Made by a program: the position numbers and the translations under genes. From Flavobacterium lacustre (GTDB lineage: Bacteria; Bacteroidota; Bacteroidia; Flavobacteriales; Flavobacteriaceae): a stretch of DNA of 64,000 nucleotides. The notes beneath the pieces are model-generated. The model saw nothing but the letters and a program-made list of their open reading frames with translations. It was not told the DNA's origin and searched no databases. The stretch lies in contig NZ_CP114882.2 of NCBI RefSeq assembly GCF_027474525.2, positions 1,240,001-1,304,000 of the forward strand, read 5' to 3'. This document shows positions 1-7,852 of this stretch, in pieces (within the stretch, counting starts at the first letter, position 1; every line of letters starts with the position of its first letter).

Positions 1-454
1 ATATATTTTTACCCAAAAATCCTGCAGCCTTAGCTTCGGCAATGGCTCTTTCTAATATTTTGTAAACCCACATGTATTCTCCACGAATGTAGATATACGA
101 ACGATTGGCACCCAATGCGTAACTGGAAGTAATCATTCCTTCAATCAATAAATGAGGAATAAATTCCATCAAATAACGATCTTTGAATGTTCCCGGCTCA
201 GACTCATCGGCATTACAAACCAAATGTCTTGGTTTTCCTGATTTTTTATCAATAAAACTCCATTTCATTCCGGCAGGGAAACCAGCTCCACCACGACCAC
301 GTAATCCTGAAGTTTTCACTTCTTCAACAACTTCGTCCGGAGTTAGGGTTTTTAATGCTTTTTCTACAGAAGCATAACCGCCGTTTGCGCGATAAACTTC
401 GTAGGTTTTGATTCCTGGGATATTGATTTTATCTAATAATATTTTTTGTGACAT
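1..454 (-). CDS. nuoF: NADH-quinone oxidoreductase subunit F (partial, cut by window start)
   Basis: This is the N-terminal part (about 151 codons) of the FMN- and NADH-binding subunit of respiratory complex I, which passes electrons from NADH into the peripheral arm. Translation of the minus strand from the ATG at 454 starts [10 protein letters not shown] and contains the glycine-rich GRGGAGFP segment and NADESEPGT, both hallmarks of the NuoF nucleotide/FMN fold. The C-terminal 4Fe-4S cysteines lie outside the window. The start is one base after the nuoE stop, so translation is probably coupled. The remaining nuo genes (G onward) would be expected beyond the left edge. Confidence 0.95.
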   Translation of the reverse strand, partial: MSQKILLDKINIPGIKTYEVYRANGGYASVEKALKTLTPDEVVEEVKTSGLRGRGGAGFPAGMKWSFIDKKSGKPRHLVCNADESEPGTFKDRYLMEFIPHLLIEGMITSSYALGANRSYIYIRGEYMWVYKILERAIAEAKAAGFLGKNI

Positions 455-455
455 C

Positions 456-986
456 TTATTTATCGTGTAATATTATTGTATTGTTTTTGCAATCGTCGAT
501 TAACTGATCGATTTTTTGTTCGTTTAAGTGTTCTTTGTAAAAATCACCCAATTGCATCATTGGAGCATATCCACAAGCACCTAAACATTCAACACCAACA
601 ACGGTAAAGTTTCCGTCTTCGGTTGTTTCGCCTAGATTTATACCTAGTTTTTCACAAGTATAGTCCATCAAGTTTTCGGCTCCATTCAAACAACAAGGAG
701 ACGTTTGACAGAATTCGAACATGTATTTTCCTATTGGTTTTTGGTTAAACATGGTGTAAAAAGAAACTACTTCATAAACCTCAATTGGTTTAATCTGTAT
801 AATTTCGGCAACCTTGTTCATTAATTCAATACTCAACCAATTTTCATGTGCATCCTGAACTTCATGTAAAACAGGCAACAAAGCTGATTTTCTTTTATCT
901 TCAGGATAATGACTAATTAATTCATTGATGCGATTCATCAATGTTTCAGTCATGTTTATTTCTTGTTTGTGATAGGTACGTTCCAT
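456..986 (-). CDS. nuoE: NADH-quinone oxidoreductase subunit E (24 kDa, 2Fe-2S)
   Basis: 176-residue complex I subunit carrying the N1a-type 2Fe-2S cluster next to NuoF. A thioredoxin-like fold is expected, and the cluster ligands are visible as CQTSPCC (Cys93 and Cys98 or Cys99) and CLGACG (Cys134, Cys138). The helical N-terminal domain has the usual [17 protein letters not shown] region. It lies 3 bases after nuoD and 1 base before nuoF in the same operon. A start at Met12 (MTETLMNRI) is possible, but the first ATG sits right behind the nuoD stop and is preferred. The family assignment is secure. Confidence 0.95.
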   Translation of the reverse strand: MERTYHKQEINMTETLMNRINELISHYPEDKRKSALLPVLHEVQDAHENWLSIELMNKVAEIIQIKPIEVYEVVSFYTMFNQKPIGKYMFEFCQTSPCCLNGAENLMDYTCEKLGINLGETTEDGNFTVVGVECLGACGYAPMMQLGDFYKEHLNEQKIDQLIDDCKNNTIILHDK

Positions 987-989
987 AAT

Positions 990-2228
990 TTATGCGTCTA
1001 ATTCTCCGGCAATAACATTTAAACTTGATAAAATAACAATTGCATCCGAAAGCAAAGCTCCTTTAATCATTTCAGGATATGCCTGATAATAAATGAAACA
1101 AGGTCTTCTAAAGTGCAATCTGTAAGGCGTACGACTTCCGTCAGTTACTAAATAAAAACCGAGTTCTCCGTTTCCTCCTTCTACAGGATGGTATATTTCT
1201 GCCACCGGAACAGGAACTTCTCCCATTACAATCTTGAAGTGATAAATTAAAGATTCCATGTTGTGATACACATCTTCTTTTGGAGGCAAGTAATATTCAG
1301 GAACATCTGCATGATATTCATTTCCTTCCGGCATTTTGGCCAAAGCTTGTTTGATGATGCTTAAACTTTCCCACACTTCTGCATTACGAACACAGAAACG
1401 ATCATAAGTATCTCCAGATTTTCCAACAGGAACAATAAAGTCAAAATCTTCGTATGAACTGTAAGGTTGTGCCACACGAACATCATAATCTACACCAGCA
1501 GCACGAAGGTTTGGACCTGTGAAACCGTAAGCCATAGCTTGTTCAGCCGAAATAGCTCCTACATTAACGGTTCGGTCAATAAAAATTCTGTTTCTTTCAA
1601 AAAGGTTTTCAAACTCTTTCCAAGCAACTGGAAATTCTTCTAAAAACACATCTAATTTGCGGAAAGCTTCTGGTGACCAATCTCTTTCGAAACCACCAAT
1701 TCTTCCCATATTTGTAGTTAAACGAGCGCCACAAATTTCTTCATAAATCTCGTAAACTTTTTCTCTGAATTGAAAAACATATAAAAAGCCAGTATACGCT
1801 CCAGTATCAACTCCAAGGATAGAGTTACAGATTAAGTGGTCTGTAATTCTTGCCAATTCCATTACAATAACTCTTAAATATTGAGCTCTTTTTGGAACTT
1901 CAACACCTAATAATTTTTCTAATGTCATCCACCATCCCATATTATTAATAGGAGAGGAGCAATAGTTCATTCGGTCTGTAAGTGGCGTAATTTGATAAAA
2001 AGGGCGATTTTCGGCAATTTTTTCGAAAGCTCTGTGGATGTAACCAATAGTTGGCTCTGCTTCGAGAATTTTCTCTCCGTCCATTAACAAGATATTTTGA
2101 AAAATACCATGTGTGGCTGGGTGAGTTGGACCTAAATTCAAAATCGAAAGCTCGCTTCCGTCTTCGTTGTGTCTCTCTTTGATTATTTTAGCATAGCGAT
2201 GCTCTGGTGGTAATAATAGTTCTGACAT
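990..2228 (-). CDS. nuoD: NADH-quinone oxidoreductase subunit D (49 kDa)
   Basis: 412-residue subunit related to the large subunit of NiFe hydrogenases. With NuoB it forms the quinone-binding pocket of complex I. Recognisable segments are NLGPTHPATHG near the N terminus, IGYIHRAFEK, the DRMNYCS region and GRIGGFERD. The C-terminal half has the usual DGSRTPYRLHFRRPCF sequence. Length and motifs match a separate NuoD, not the fused NuoCD of enterobacteria, in line with the distinct nuoC upstream. It is translated 32 bases after nuoC. Confidence 0.97.
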   Translation of the reverse strand: MSELLLPPEHRYAKIIKERHNEDGSELSILNLGPTHPATHGIFQNILLMDGEKILEAEPTIGYIHRAFEKIAENRPFYQITPLTDRMNYCSSPINNMGWWMTLEKLLGVEVPKRAQYLRVIVMELARITDHLICNSILGVDTGAYTGFLYVFQFREKVYEIYEEICGARLTTNMGRIGGFERDWSPEAFRKLDVFLEEFPVAWKEFENLFERNRIFIDRTVNVGAISAEQAMAYGFTGPNLRAAGVDYDVRVAQPYSSYEDFDFIVPVGKSGDTYDRFCVRNAEVWESLSIIKQALAKMPEGNEYHADVPEYYLPPKEDVYHNMESLIYHFKIVMGEVPVPVAEIYHPVEGGNGELGFYLVTDGSRTPYRLHFRRPCFIYYQAYPEMIKGALLSDAIVILSSLNVIAGELDA

Positions 2229-2260
2229 TTATTGAATGTGAAAAATTATATATTGTGTTT

Positions 2261-2782
2261 TTAGCAATTTGATGGTGTTCTTCCAAAGAAACGGTCATCT
2301 TTATCCGTTCTTCCGCTGTCTTCCATCGGGAATTCTTTTCGCATCGGAAAAGAAACCATTTCATCCATATTCAAAATTCGTTTTAACTGTGGATGACCTA
2401 TGAAATTGATTCCGTAAAAATCATATGTTTCTCTTTCCATCCAGTTTGAACTCAAGAAAATATTAGATATCGTTTTTATTTCTGGTTTTTCACCATTAAT
2501 AAAGGCTTTTATTTTGATACGTTTGTTTTCATACCAATTATGCAAATGATACACCACTGCAAATTGTCTTTCTTCTTCATTATCGGGATAGTGTACACCA
2601 CATAAATCAGTTAAAAAATGGAAACGTAATGTTGGATCATTTTTCAAAAAAAGAATAACAGCCGTAATTTTATCGGCATCTGCTTCAAATGAAAAAATAT
2701 CTTTTTCCTGATTGAATTGAAAAACTGCTGAACCAAAGGTTTCAACTAATTTATCTTGAATTTCTATTGTTTCTAAAGCCAT
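2261..2782 (-). CDS. nuoC: NADH-quinone oxidoreductase subunit C (30 kDa)
   Basis: 173-residue peripheral-arm subunit of complex I, which supports the NuoB/NuoD interface. The family signature is visible in ERETYDFYGINFIGHPQLKR followed by the MRKEFPMED segment (residues about 115-155). The C terminus DDRFFGRTPSNC is short. It lies 4 bases after nuoB. It has no cofactor ligands, as expected for NuoC. Confidence 0.95.
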   Translation of the reverse strand: MALETIEIQDKLVETFGSAVFQFNQEKDIFSFEADADKITAVILFLKNDPTLRFHFLTDLCGVHYPDNEEERQFAVVYHLHNWYENKRIKIKAFINGEKPEIKTISNIFLSSNWMERETYDFYGINFIGHPQLKRILNMDEMVSFPMRKEFPMEDSGRTDKDDRFFGRTPSNC

Positions 2783-2786
2783 CTTG

Positions 2787-3335
2787 TTATTTGATATTAT
2801 AAGAAGCTAATAATTCTTGATACTCTGGAGAACTTCTTCTTCTCACGGATTCGTTTTTTACTAATTCTTGCAATTTCATTACACCGTCTACAATTTGTTC
2901 TGGTCTTGGAGGGCATCCTGGAACATAAACATCTACGGGAATTACTTTGTCAATCCCTTGTAAAACAGAATACGTATCGAAAATTCCGCCTGATGAAGCG
3001 CAAGCACCAACAGCAATTACCCAACGTGGTTCAGACATTTGCTCGTAAACTTGGCGTAAAATAGGAGCCATTTTTTTTGAAATAGTTCCCATAACCATTA
3101 GCATATCCGCTTGACGAGGAGAAAAACTCACACGCTCGGAACCAAATCGCGCTAAATCGTAATGAGATGCCATTGTAGCCATAAATTCAATTCCGCAACA
3201 AGATGTAGCAAAAGGTAAAGGCCAAAGCGAATTGGCACGTGCCAAACCTACAACATCATTTAGTTTTGTGGCAAAGAAACCTTCACCAACAACACCTTCA
3301 GGAGGGGCAACCATGTTTATATTTGAATCACTCAT
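2787..3335 (-). CDS. nuoB: NADH-quinone oxidoreductase subunit B (20 kDa, cluster N2)
   Basis: 182-residue subunit that holds the 4Fe-4S cluster N2, the last electron carrier before quinone. The ligands are visible as the tandem Cys46-Cys47 in ATSCCGIEFM, Cys112 in VGACASSGG and Cys141 in YVPGCPPRPE. The arginine-rich FGSERVSFSPRQADML region that contacts NuoD is intact. It lies between nuoA and nuoC in the standard order, 63 bases after the nuoA stop. Confidence 0.97.
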   Translation of the reverse strand: MSDSNINMVAPPEGVVGEGFFATKLNDVVGLARANSLWPLPFATSCCGIEFMATMASHYDLARFGSERVSFSPRQADMLMVMGTISKKMAPILRQVYEQMSEPRWVIAVGACASSGGIFDTYSVLQGIDKVIPVDVYVPGCPPRPEQIVDGVMKLQELVKNESVRRRSSPEYQELLASYNIK

Positions 3336-3398
3336 TTTTTATTGTTTTGAATTATAAAATTTGAATTTTAAATAAAATTCAGCATTTAAAATAAATTT

Positions 3399-3764
3399 TT
3401 ATTCCCACTCTAAGGCTTTCTTTTTGATGATGTAGAAAAAGCCCACCAAAAGTAAAAGCATAAAAATAACCATTTTTACCATTCCTTCCATTCCTAACTC
3501 CTTGAAGTTGATCGCCCAAGGGTAAAGAAAAATTACCTCAACGTCAAATAAAACGAACAAAATGGCAACCAAAAAGTATTTTACAGAAAACGGGATACGA
3601 GCATTTCCAACGGATTCGATACCGCATTCGAAATTTTTATCTTTGCTTTCAGAGTTTCTTTTTGGACCTAATTTCCCAGATACAAATATGGTTCCTGCAA
3701 CAAATCCTACTGCTAAGATTAATTGCATAATGATTGGAATGTAATTTAATTGATCGGATTGCAT
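3399..3764 (-). CDS. nuoA: NADH-quinone oxidoreductase subunit A (membrane)
   Basis: 121-residue integral membrane subunit of complex I at the junction of membrane and peripheral arms. Three hydrophobic segments are visible (about residues 8-28, 64-84 and 93-113). The conserved loop KNFECGIESVG lies between the first and second, and FLVAILFVLFDVEVIFLYPW carries the acidic pair of helix 2. It is the first gene of the operon. A good Bacteroidota promoter match lies 33-63 bases upstream. Confidence 0.96.
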   Translation of the reverse strand: MQSDQLNYIPIIMQLILAVGFVAGTIFVSGKLGPKRNSESKDKNFECGIESVGNARIPFSVKYFLVAILFVLFDVEVIFLYPWAINFKELGMEGMVKMVIFMLLLLVGFFYIIKKKALEWE

Positions 3765-3796
3765 ACTAATTTTTTATGTTGCGTAAAAATAAGACA

Positions 3797-3827
3797 CAAA
3801 GATAGCTTTCATGTATTTAAAACACAA
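3797..3827 (-). promoter_or_regulatory. Predicted promoter of the nuo operon
   Basis: Read on the minus strand there is a TTG (3827-3825), a 20-base spacer and TATCTTTG (3804-3797). This matches the Bacteroidota housekeeping consensus TTG-N17-23-TAnnTTTG. It sits just upstream of nuoA, the first nuo gene, and is one of the best full matches seen in the window. Confidence 0.7.
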
Positions 3828-3939
3828 GTTTAAAGGACTATTTAGTCTTTCGAAAAATACAAATACCCCTTTATTTTTATTGATTACAAATAAGAATTAT
3901 TGTTTTTGTTTTTTAGATCTAAAAATTTCGTTAAAGCAC

Positions 3940-3973
3940 AAAAAAAACGTCCCGAAGTACATCGAGACGTTTT
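3940..3973 (-). terminator. Intrinsic terminator after the cold-shock gene
   Basis: Arms AAAACGTC (3944-3951) and GACGTTTT (3966-3973) can pair, with three further inner pairs after one mismatch. On the minus strand the hairpin is followed by a run of eight T (3947-3940). It lies 36 bases past the stop of the cold-shock gene and separates it from the nuo promoter. Confidence 0.7.
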
Positions 3974-4009
3974 AGCCATTCGTAGGCTTAAAAATATGTA
4001 TTTTTAAGC

Positions 4010-4204
4010 TTAGATAACTGCTACTTTCGCAGCAACTTTTCCTTTTCTTCCTTCTTCTTCTTCATAGCTAACTCTGTCACCTTCGCGCAATTCTTCCGCG
4101 TTGATTCCTGATGCATGAACAAAAATGTCTTTTCCTGTTTCTTCGTCTGTAATGAATCCGTAACCTTTAGATTCATTGAAAAATTTAACTGTACCTGTAC
4201 GCAT
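4010..4204 (-). CDS. Cold-shock domain protein (CspA family)
   Basis: 64-residue single-domain nucleic-acid-binding protein, an RNA chaperone by family. The five-stranded OB-fold is indicated by the RNA-binding motifs KGYGFIT (RNP1, about residues 13-19) and DIFVHAS (RNP2, about 26-32). The start MRTGTVKFFNESKGYGFI is typical and the length is standard. It is a single gene with its own terminator and a candidate -7 element 30 bases upstream. A longer reading frame on the same strand but another frame is only a shadow. Confidence 0.95.
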   Translation of the reverse strand: MRTGTVKFFNESKGYGFITDEETGKDIFVHASGINAEELREGDRVSYEEEEGRKGKVAAKVAVI

Positions 4205-4233
4205 TGTAATAGTAATAATAATTTATAATGGAG

Positions 4234-4241
4234 CAAATGTA
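4234..4241 (-). promoter_or_regulatory. Candidate -7 element of the cold-shock gene
   Basis: TACATTTG on the minus strand (4241-4234) fits TAnnTTTG. No clear TTG is present at the expected upstream distance, only TTCG. The leader to the ATG would be short, about 25-30 bases. Confidence 0.45.
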
Positions 4242-4330
4242 ATATTTAATATAATACGAAAGACGTTCTTGTATTTTTATTTTGTAAAAATATTGATATT
4301 CAACGTTTTCCAGTAAATAAAATCGATGAA

Positions 4331-6082
4331 CTACTTTAGGTCTAATTTTATATGCAGCTCTTTTAGTTGTGAGTCATCAATTATTGATGGCGCATCTATC
4401 ATTACATCTCTGCCTGAATTGTTTTTTGGGAAAGCAATAAAATCTCGAATTGTTTCTTGTCCACCTAAAATAGCAACCAGTCTGTCTAGTCCAAAAGCTA
4501 ATCCTCCGTGTGGTGGAGCACCAAATTGGAAAGCATCCATAAGGAACCCAAATTGTGCTTTAGCTTCTTCTTCGGTAAAACCTAAATATTTGAACATTAA
4601 CTGTTGTGTCGCTTTATCATGAATACGAATAGAACCGCCGCCTATTTCATTTCCATTCAGAACCATATCATAAGCATTGGCACGAACTTTTCCCGGATTG
4701 GTTTCTAATAAGTGCATGTCTTCCGGTTTTGGAGAAGTAAATGGATGGTGCATCGCGTGGTAACGACCGCTTTCTTCGTCAAATTCTAATAAAGGAAAAT
4801 CAACTACCCAGAGTGGTGCAAATTCGGCTGGGTTTCTCAATCCTAATCGAGTGGCTAATTCCATACGCAAAGCACTTAATTGTCCACGGGTTTTATCGGC
4901 AGGTCCTGAAAGTACAAAAATCATATCTCCAGGTTTTGCGCCGGTGATTTTTGCCCATTGGGACAAATCGTCTTGGTCGTAGAATTTATCTACGGATGAT
5001 TTATAGGTTCCATCGTCATTGCATTTTACATAAACCATTCCGCTGGCGCCTACTTGTGGACGCTTTACCCAGTCAATCAATCCGTCAATTTCTTTACGAG
5101 TGTAGTTTCCAGCTCCGGGAACAGCAATTCCAACCACTAATTCTGCAGCATTAAATACTGGAAATTCTTTGTGCTGTGCGACTTCGTTTAATTCGCCAAA
5201 TTCCATTCCGAAACGAATATCCGGTTTGTCATTTCCATAGGTTTTCATCGCATAATCGTAGGTGATGCGAGGAAATTTATCTACTTCAATTCCTTTTATT
5301 TCTTTTAGTAAATGTCTGGTTAGTCCTTCAAAAACATTCAAAATATCTTCTTGTTCCACAAAAGCCATTTCGCAGTCAATTTGTGTAAACTCCGGTTGTC
5401 TGTCGGCACGTAAATCTTCGTCACGGAAACATTTTACAATTTGAAAATATTTATCCATTCCGCCCACCATCAATAATTGTTTGAAGGTTTGTGGCGATTG
5501 TGGTAATGCATAGAATTGTCCTTCATTCATTCTACTTGGAACAACAAAATCTCTGGCTCCTTCTGGAGTTGATTTGATTAAATAAGGCGTTTCTACTTCG
5601 CAAAAATCCAAGTCCGAAAGGTATTTTCTAACTTCCATGGCTACTTTGTGACGAAAAAGTAAACTGTTTTTTACCGGATTTCTTCGAATGTCCAAGTAAC
5701 GGTATTTCATTCGGATATCTTCACCACCATCTGTTTCATCTTCAATCGTAAAAGGAGGAGTCAAAGCGGCATTCAAAATAGTCAGTTCAGTGACTAAAAT
5801 TTCGATTTCACCAGTCGGGATATTTTTATTTTTGGCTTCACGCTCTATAACGGTTCCTTTTACCTGAATTACAAATTCACGACCTAAGGTTTTAGCGGCT
5901 TCAAAAACTGATTTTTCGGAACGACTTTCGTCAAAAATTAATTGGGTTATTCCATAACGATCACGCAAATCGACCCAATTCATAAAACCTTTATCTCTGG
6001 ATTTCTGAACCCAGCCTGCAAGTGTAACTTCTGTATTGATATGTGAGGCGTTTAGTTCACCACAATTATGACTTCTGTACAT
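4331..6082 (-). CDS. aspS: Aspartate--tRNA ligase
   Basis: 583-residue class II aminoacyl-tRNA synthetase that charges tRNA-Asp (or tRNA-Asp/Asn). The N-terminal OB-fold anticodon-binding domain (about 1-105) is followed by the catalytic core with [20 protein letters not shown], the motif 2 region [18 protein letters not shown] and motif 3 [11 protein letters not shown] near the C terminus. The bacterial GAD insertion domain is present in the middle (about 280-410). Length is normal for bacterial AspRS. It is divergent from the thioredoxin-fold gene on the other side and is probably monocistronic. Confidence 0.98.
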   Translation of the reverse strand: MYRSHNCGELNASHINTEVTLAGWVQKSRDKGFMNWVDLRDRYGITQLIFDESRSEKSVFEAAKTLGREFVIQVKGTVIEREAKNKNIPTGEIEILVTELTILNAALTPPFTIEDETDGGEDIRMKYRYLDIRRNPVKNSLLFRHKVAMEVRKYLSDLDFCEVETPYLIKSTPEGARDFVVPSRMNEGQFYALPQSPQTFKQLLMVGGMDKYFQIVKCFRDEDLRADRQPEFTQIDCEMAFVEQEDILNVFEGLTRHLLKEIKGIEVDKFPRITYDYAMKTYGNDKPDIRFGMEFGELNEVAQHKEFPVFNAAELVVGIAVPGAGNYTRKEIDGLIDWVKRPQVGASGMVYVKCNDDGTYKSSVDKFYDQDDLSQWAKITGAKPGDMIFVLSGPADKTRGQLSALRMELATRLGLRNPAEFAPLWVVDFPLLEFDEESGRYHAMHHPFTSPKPEDMHLLETNPGKVRANAYDMVLNGNEIGGGSIRIHDKATQQLMFKYLGFTEEEAKAQFGFLMDAFQFGAPPHGGLAFGLDRLVAILGGQETIRDFIAFPKNNSGRDVMIDAPSIIDDSQLKELHIKLDLK

Positions 6083-6100
6083 GATTTAAATTTTAGACTG

Positions 6101-6108
6101 CAAAAGTA
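6101..6108 (-). promoter_or_regulatory. Candidate -7 element of aspS
   Basis: TACTTTTG on the minus strand (6108-6101), about 20 bases before the aspS ATG, matches TAnnTTTG. An upstream TTG at consensus distance is not convincing. Confidence 0.45.
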
Positions 6109-6204
6109 AACACAAAAATCAAATTAATTCAGAAAACTATACAGGAGATAGAATTTAAAATGAAAAGTTATGTTAATGTTTAAAATCTTCATAAGTAATT
6201 TCTT

Positions 6205-6212
6205 TAGATTTG
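6205..6212 (+). promoter_or_regulatory. Candidate -7 element (TAGATTTG) of the thioredoxin-fold gene
   Basis: TAGATTTG at 6205-6212 fits TAnnTTTG, 28 bases before the ATG. No TTG is found at the expected -33 spacing. The same octamer precedes the two large T9SS protein genes of the window. Confidence 0.45.
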
Positions 6213-6240
6213 GGATGCTATAAATTAAAACCCATTAATT

Positions 6241-7254
6241 ATGAAGAAATTATTTTTTACCGCACTCGTATTAATCAGCACGTTGAGTGGTATGGCTCAG
6301 AAAAACAAGTATATGACTTTTCGTGGCGAGATAGCCAATAACAACAGTGATGCAATTTTCATTACTGACAGCAAAAATAAATTGATTAAAAAAATTCAGA
6401 TTAGTAGTGAAGGTGTTTTTAAAGACACGTTGAATGTTGTCCCGGGAAGATATAGTTTATCGGATGGTAATGAATTTACAATAGTGTATTTGAAAAATGG
6501 ATTTGATTTGACCTTAAAAATGGACACTAAAATGTTCGATGAGTCGATAACTTATACCGGAAAAGGAGCTTTGGAGAATAATTTTTTAGCCAAGAATTCC
6601 TTATTTGAAGAACAAACCGATATGGGTAGTTTGCTTGCTGCAACGGAAGTTGATTTTTTGAATGGACTTGACAAGAAAAAAGCAGATGATTTAAAACGCT
6701 TAGAAAACACAAAATTAGATCCTGTTTTTATTGACCTTCAAAAGAAAAGTATTGATGATAATTATAACGGAATCGTTCGTTATTACAAAATGAATTATGA
6801 AGCGAATTTAGCCAAAAGCAAATTGGTGAATACCATGTCGCCTTCTTTTAATTATGATAATTATGCCGGAGGCAAAACAAAATTAGAGGATTTTAAAGGG
6901 AAGTATGTTTACATTGATGTTTGGGCAACTTGGTGCGGTCCTTGTCGTGCTGAAATTCCTTTTTTGAAAAAAACAGAAGAAAAGTACAAAGGCAAAAATA
7001 TTTCATTTGTAAGTATCTCTGTTGATGTGCAAAAAGATGTAGAGAAATGGAAAGCTTTAATCAAAGATAAAGAATTGGGTGGTGTACAACTTTTTGCAGA
7101 TAATGATTGGAATTCTCAATTCATAAAAGACTATGGAATTAACAGTATTCCGAGGTTTATTTTGATAGATCCAACCGGAAAAATTGTAAGTGCTGATGCT
7201 GCAAGACCTTCTTCTGCGGAATTACAAGTGCAATTGGACGCACTTTTGAATTAA
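6241..7254 (+). CDS. Exported TlpA/ResA-like thioredoxin-fold protein with N-terminal DUF4369-type domain
   Basis: 337-residue predicted thiol-disulfide oxidoreductase. A signal peptide (about residues 1-19, ending GMAQ) sends it to the periplasm or cell surface. Residues about 25-130 resemble the beta-rich DUF4369 domain common in front of such proteins in Bacteroidota. The C-terminal half (about 205-337) is a TlpA-like thioredoxin fold with the redox motif WCGPC (Trp231, Cys232, Cys235) and the cis-proline region SIPRFILID. Likely substrates are disulfides of exported proteins or apocytochromes, which the sequence cannot settle. It is a single gene followed by an intrinsic terminator. Confidence 0.88.
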   Translation: MKKLFFTALVLISTLSGMAQKNKYMTFRGEIANNNSDAIFITDSKNKLIKKIQISSEGVFKDTLNVVPGRYSLSDGNEFTIVYLKNGFDLTLKMDTKMFDESITYTGKGALENNFLAKNSLFEEQTDMGSLLAATEVDFLNGLDKKKADDLKRLENTKLDPVFIDLQKKSIDDNYNGIVRYYKMNYEANLAKSKLVNTMSPSFNYDNYAGGKTKLEDFKGKYVYIDVWATWCGPCRAEIPFLKKTEEKYKGKNISFVSISVDVQKDVEKWKALIKDKELGGVQLFADNDWNSQFIKDYGINSIPRFILIDPTGKIVSADAARPSSAELQVQLDALLN

Positions 7255-7275
7255 TCATCAATTTTCAAAAATATC

Positions 7276-7306
7276 AAAGTCAGTGCGTAAACACTGGCTT
7301 TTTTTT
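7276..7306 (+). terminator. Intrinsic terminator after the thioredoxin-fold gene
   Basis: AAAGTCAGTG pairs with CACTGGCTTT (one G-T wobble) around a six-base loop. It is followed by a T run to 7306, 22 bases past the stop. Confidence 0.75.
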
Positions 7307-7390
7307 ATACTTTTTAATTTTCCAATGTTAAGTTTTTGTCTAATGTTACTAAATTGTTATGTAAATGTATTTTAAATGTAAAATATTATT

Positions 7391-7398
7391 TAATTTTG
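7391..7398 (+). promoter_or_regulatory. Candidate -7 element of the small repeat-protein gene
   Basis: TAATTTTG matches TAnnTTTG, 36 bases before the ATG at 7434. No TTG at the expected upstream distance. Confidence 0.4.
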
Positions 7399-7433
7399 AA
7401 TAACAAATCTATAAAACATTAAAAACTAACGAT

Positions 7434-7781
7434 ATGAAAAAGTATTTAATTTTAGCAGCTATTTTATTCACAGGAGTAATTTCTGCTCAAGAAGCAAAAC
7501 CAGTATTAGAGCCTTTTGGAAAACAAGTGAAAGCAACTTACTTTTTTGAAAATGGACAAGTACAACAAGAAGGTTTTTTTGAAAATGGAAAATTAGAAGG
7601 ATTTTGGGTTTCCTATAATGAGGATGGAAGCAAAAAATCTTCTGGATTTTATGCTGATGGAATCAAAACCGGAAAATGGTTTTTCTGGAATGAAAAGAAT
7701 TTAAGCGAAGTAGATTATTCTAATAATGCTATCGCTATGGTTAAAAATTGGAAACAAGAAGCGATTGCAATCAGCAATTAA
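7434..7781 (+). CDS. Small exported MORN-like repeat protein (YwqK-type)
   Basis: 115-residue protein with a signal peptide (MKKYLILAAILFTGVISAQ). It is followed by three to four short repeats of the form YFENGQVQQEGFFENGKLEGFW and YADGIKTGKWFFWNEKN, which are MORN-type beta-hairpins. The family is often labelled as a YwqK antitoxin, but no toxin partner is present and export argues against that role. It is probably a periplasmic or surface structural protein of unknown function. It is a single gene, convergent with the efflux operon, from which a strong bidirectional terminator separates it. Confidence 0.8.
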   Translation: MKKYLILAAILFTGVISAQEAKPVLEPFGKQVKATYFFENGQVQQEGFFENGKLEGFWVSYNEDGSKKSSGFYADGIKTGKWFFWNEKNLSEVDYSNNAIAMVKNWKQEAIAISN

Positions 7782-7803
7782 TATAGTTTTCATTTTATAA
7801 AAT

Positions 7804-7840
7804 AAAAAAGCCCACTACAATAATTGTAGTGGGCTTTTTT
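7804..7840. terminator. Bidirectional intrinsic terminator
   Basis: Perfect inverted repeat: arms of 17 bases (7804-7820 and 7824-7840) around the loop TAA. The GC-rich core GCCCACTACAA is flanked by A6 and T6, so it can end transcription from both sides. It sits between the convergent repeat-protein gene and the RND pump gene. Confidence 0.92.
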
Positions 7841-7852
7841 AATAAGTAAGAA

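Noticed and set aside
4021..4236. 71-residue minus-strand frame overlapping the cold-shock gene
   Set aside because: Another frame of the same DNA; the cold-shock domain frame is unmistakable.
7434..7781. Calling the YwqK-like gene a toxin-antitoxin antitoxin
   Set aside because: It is exported, consists of MORN-like repeats and has no toxin gene beside it.
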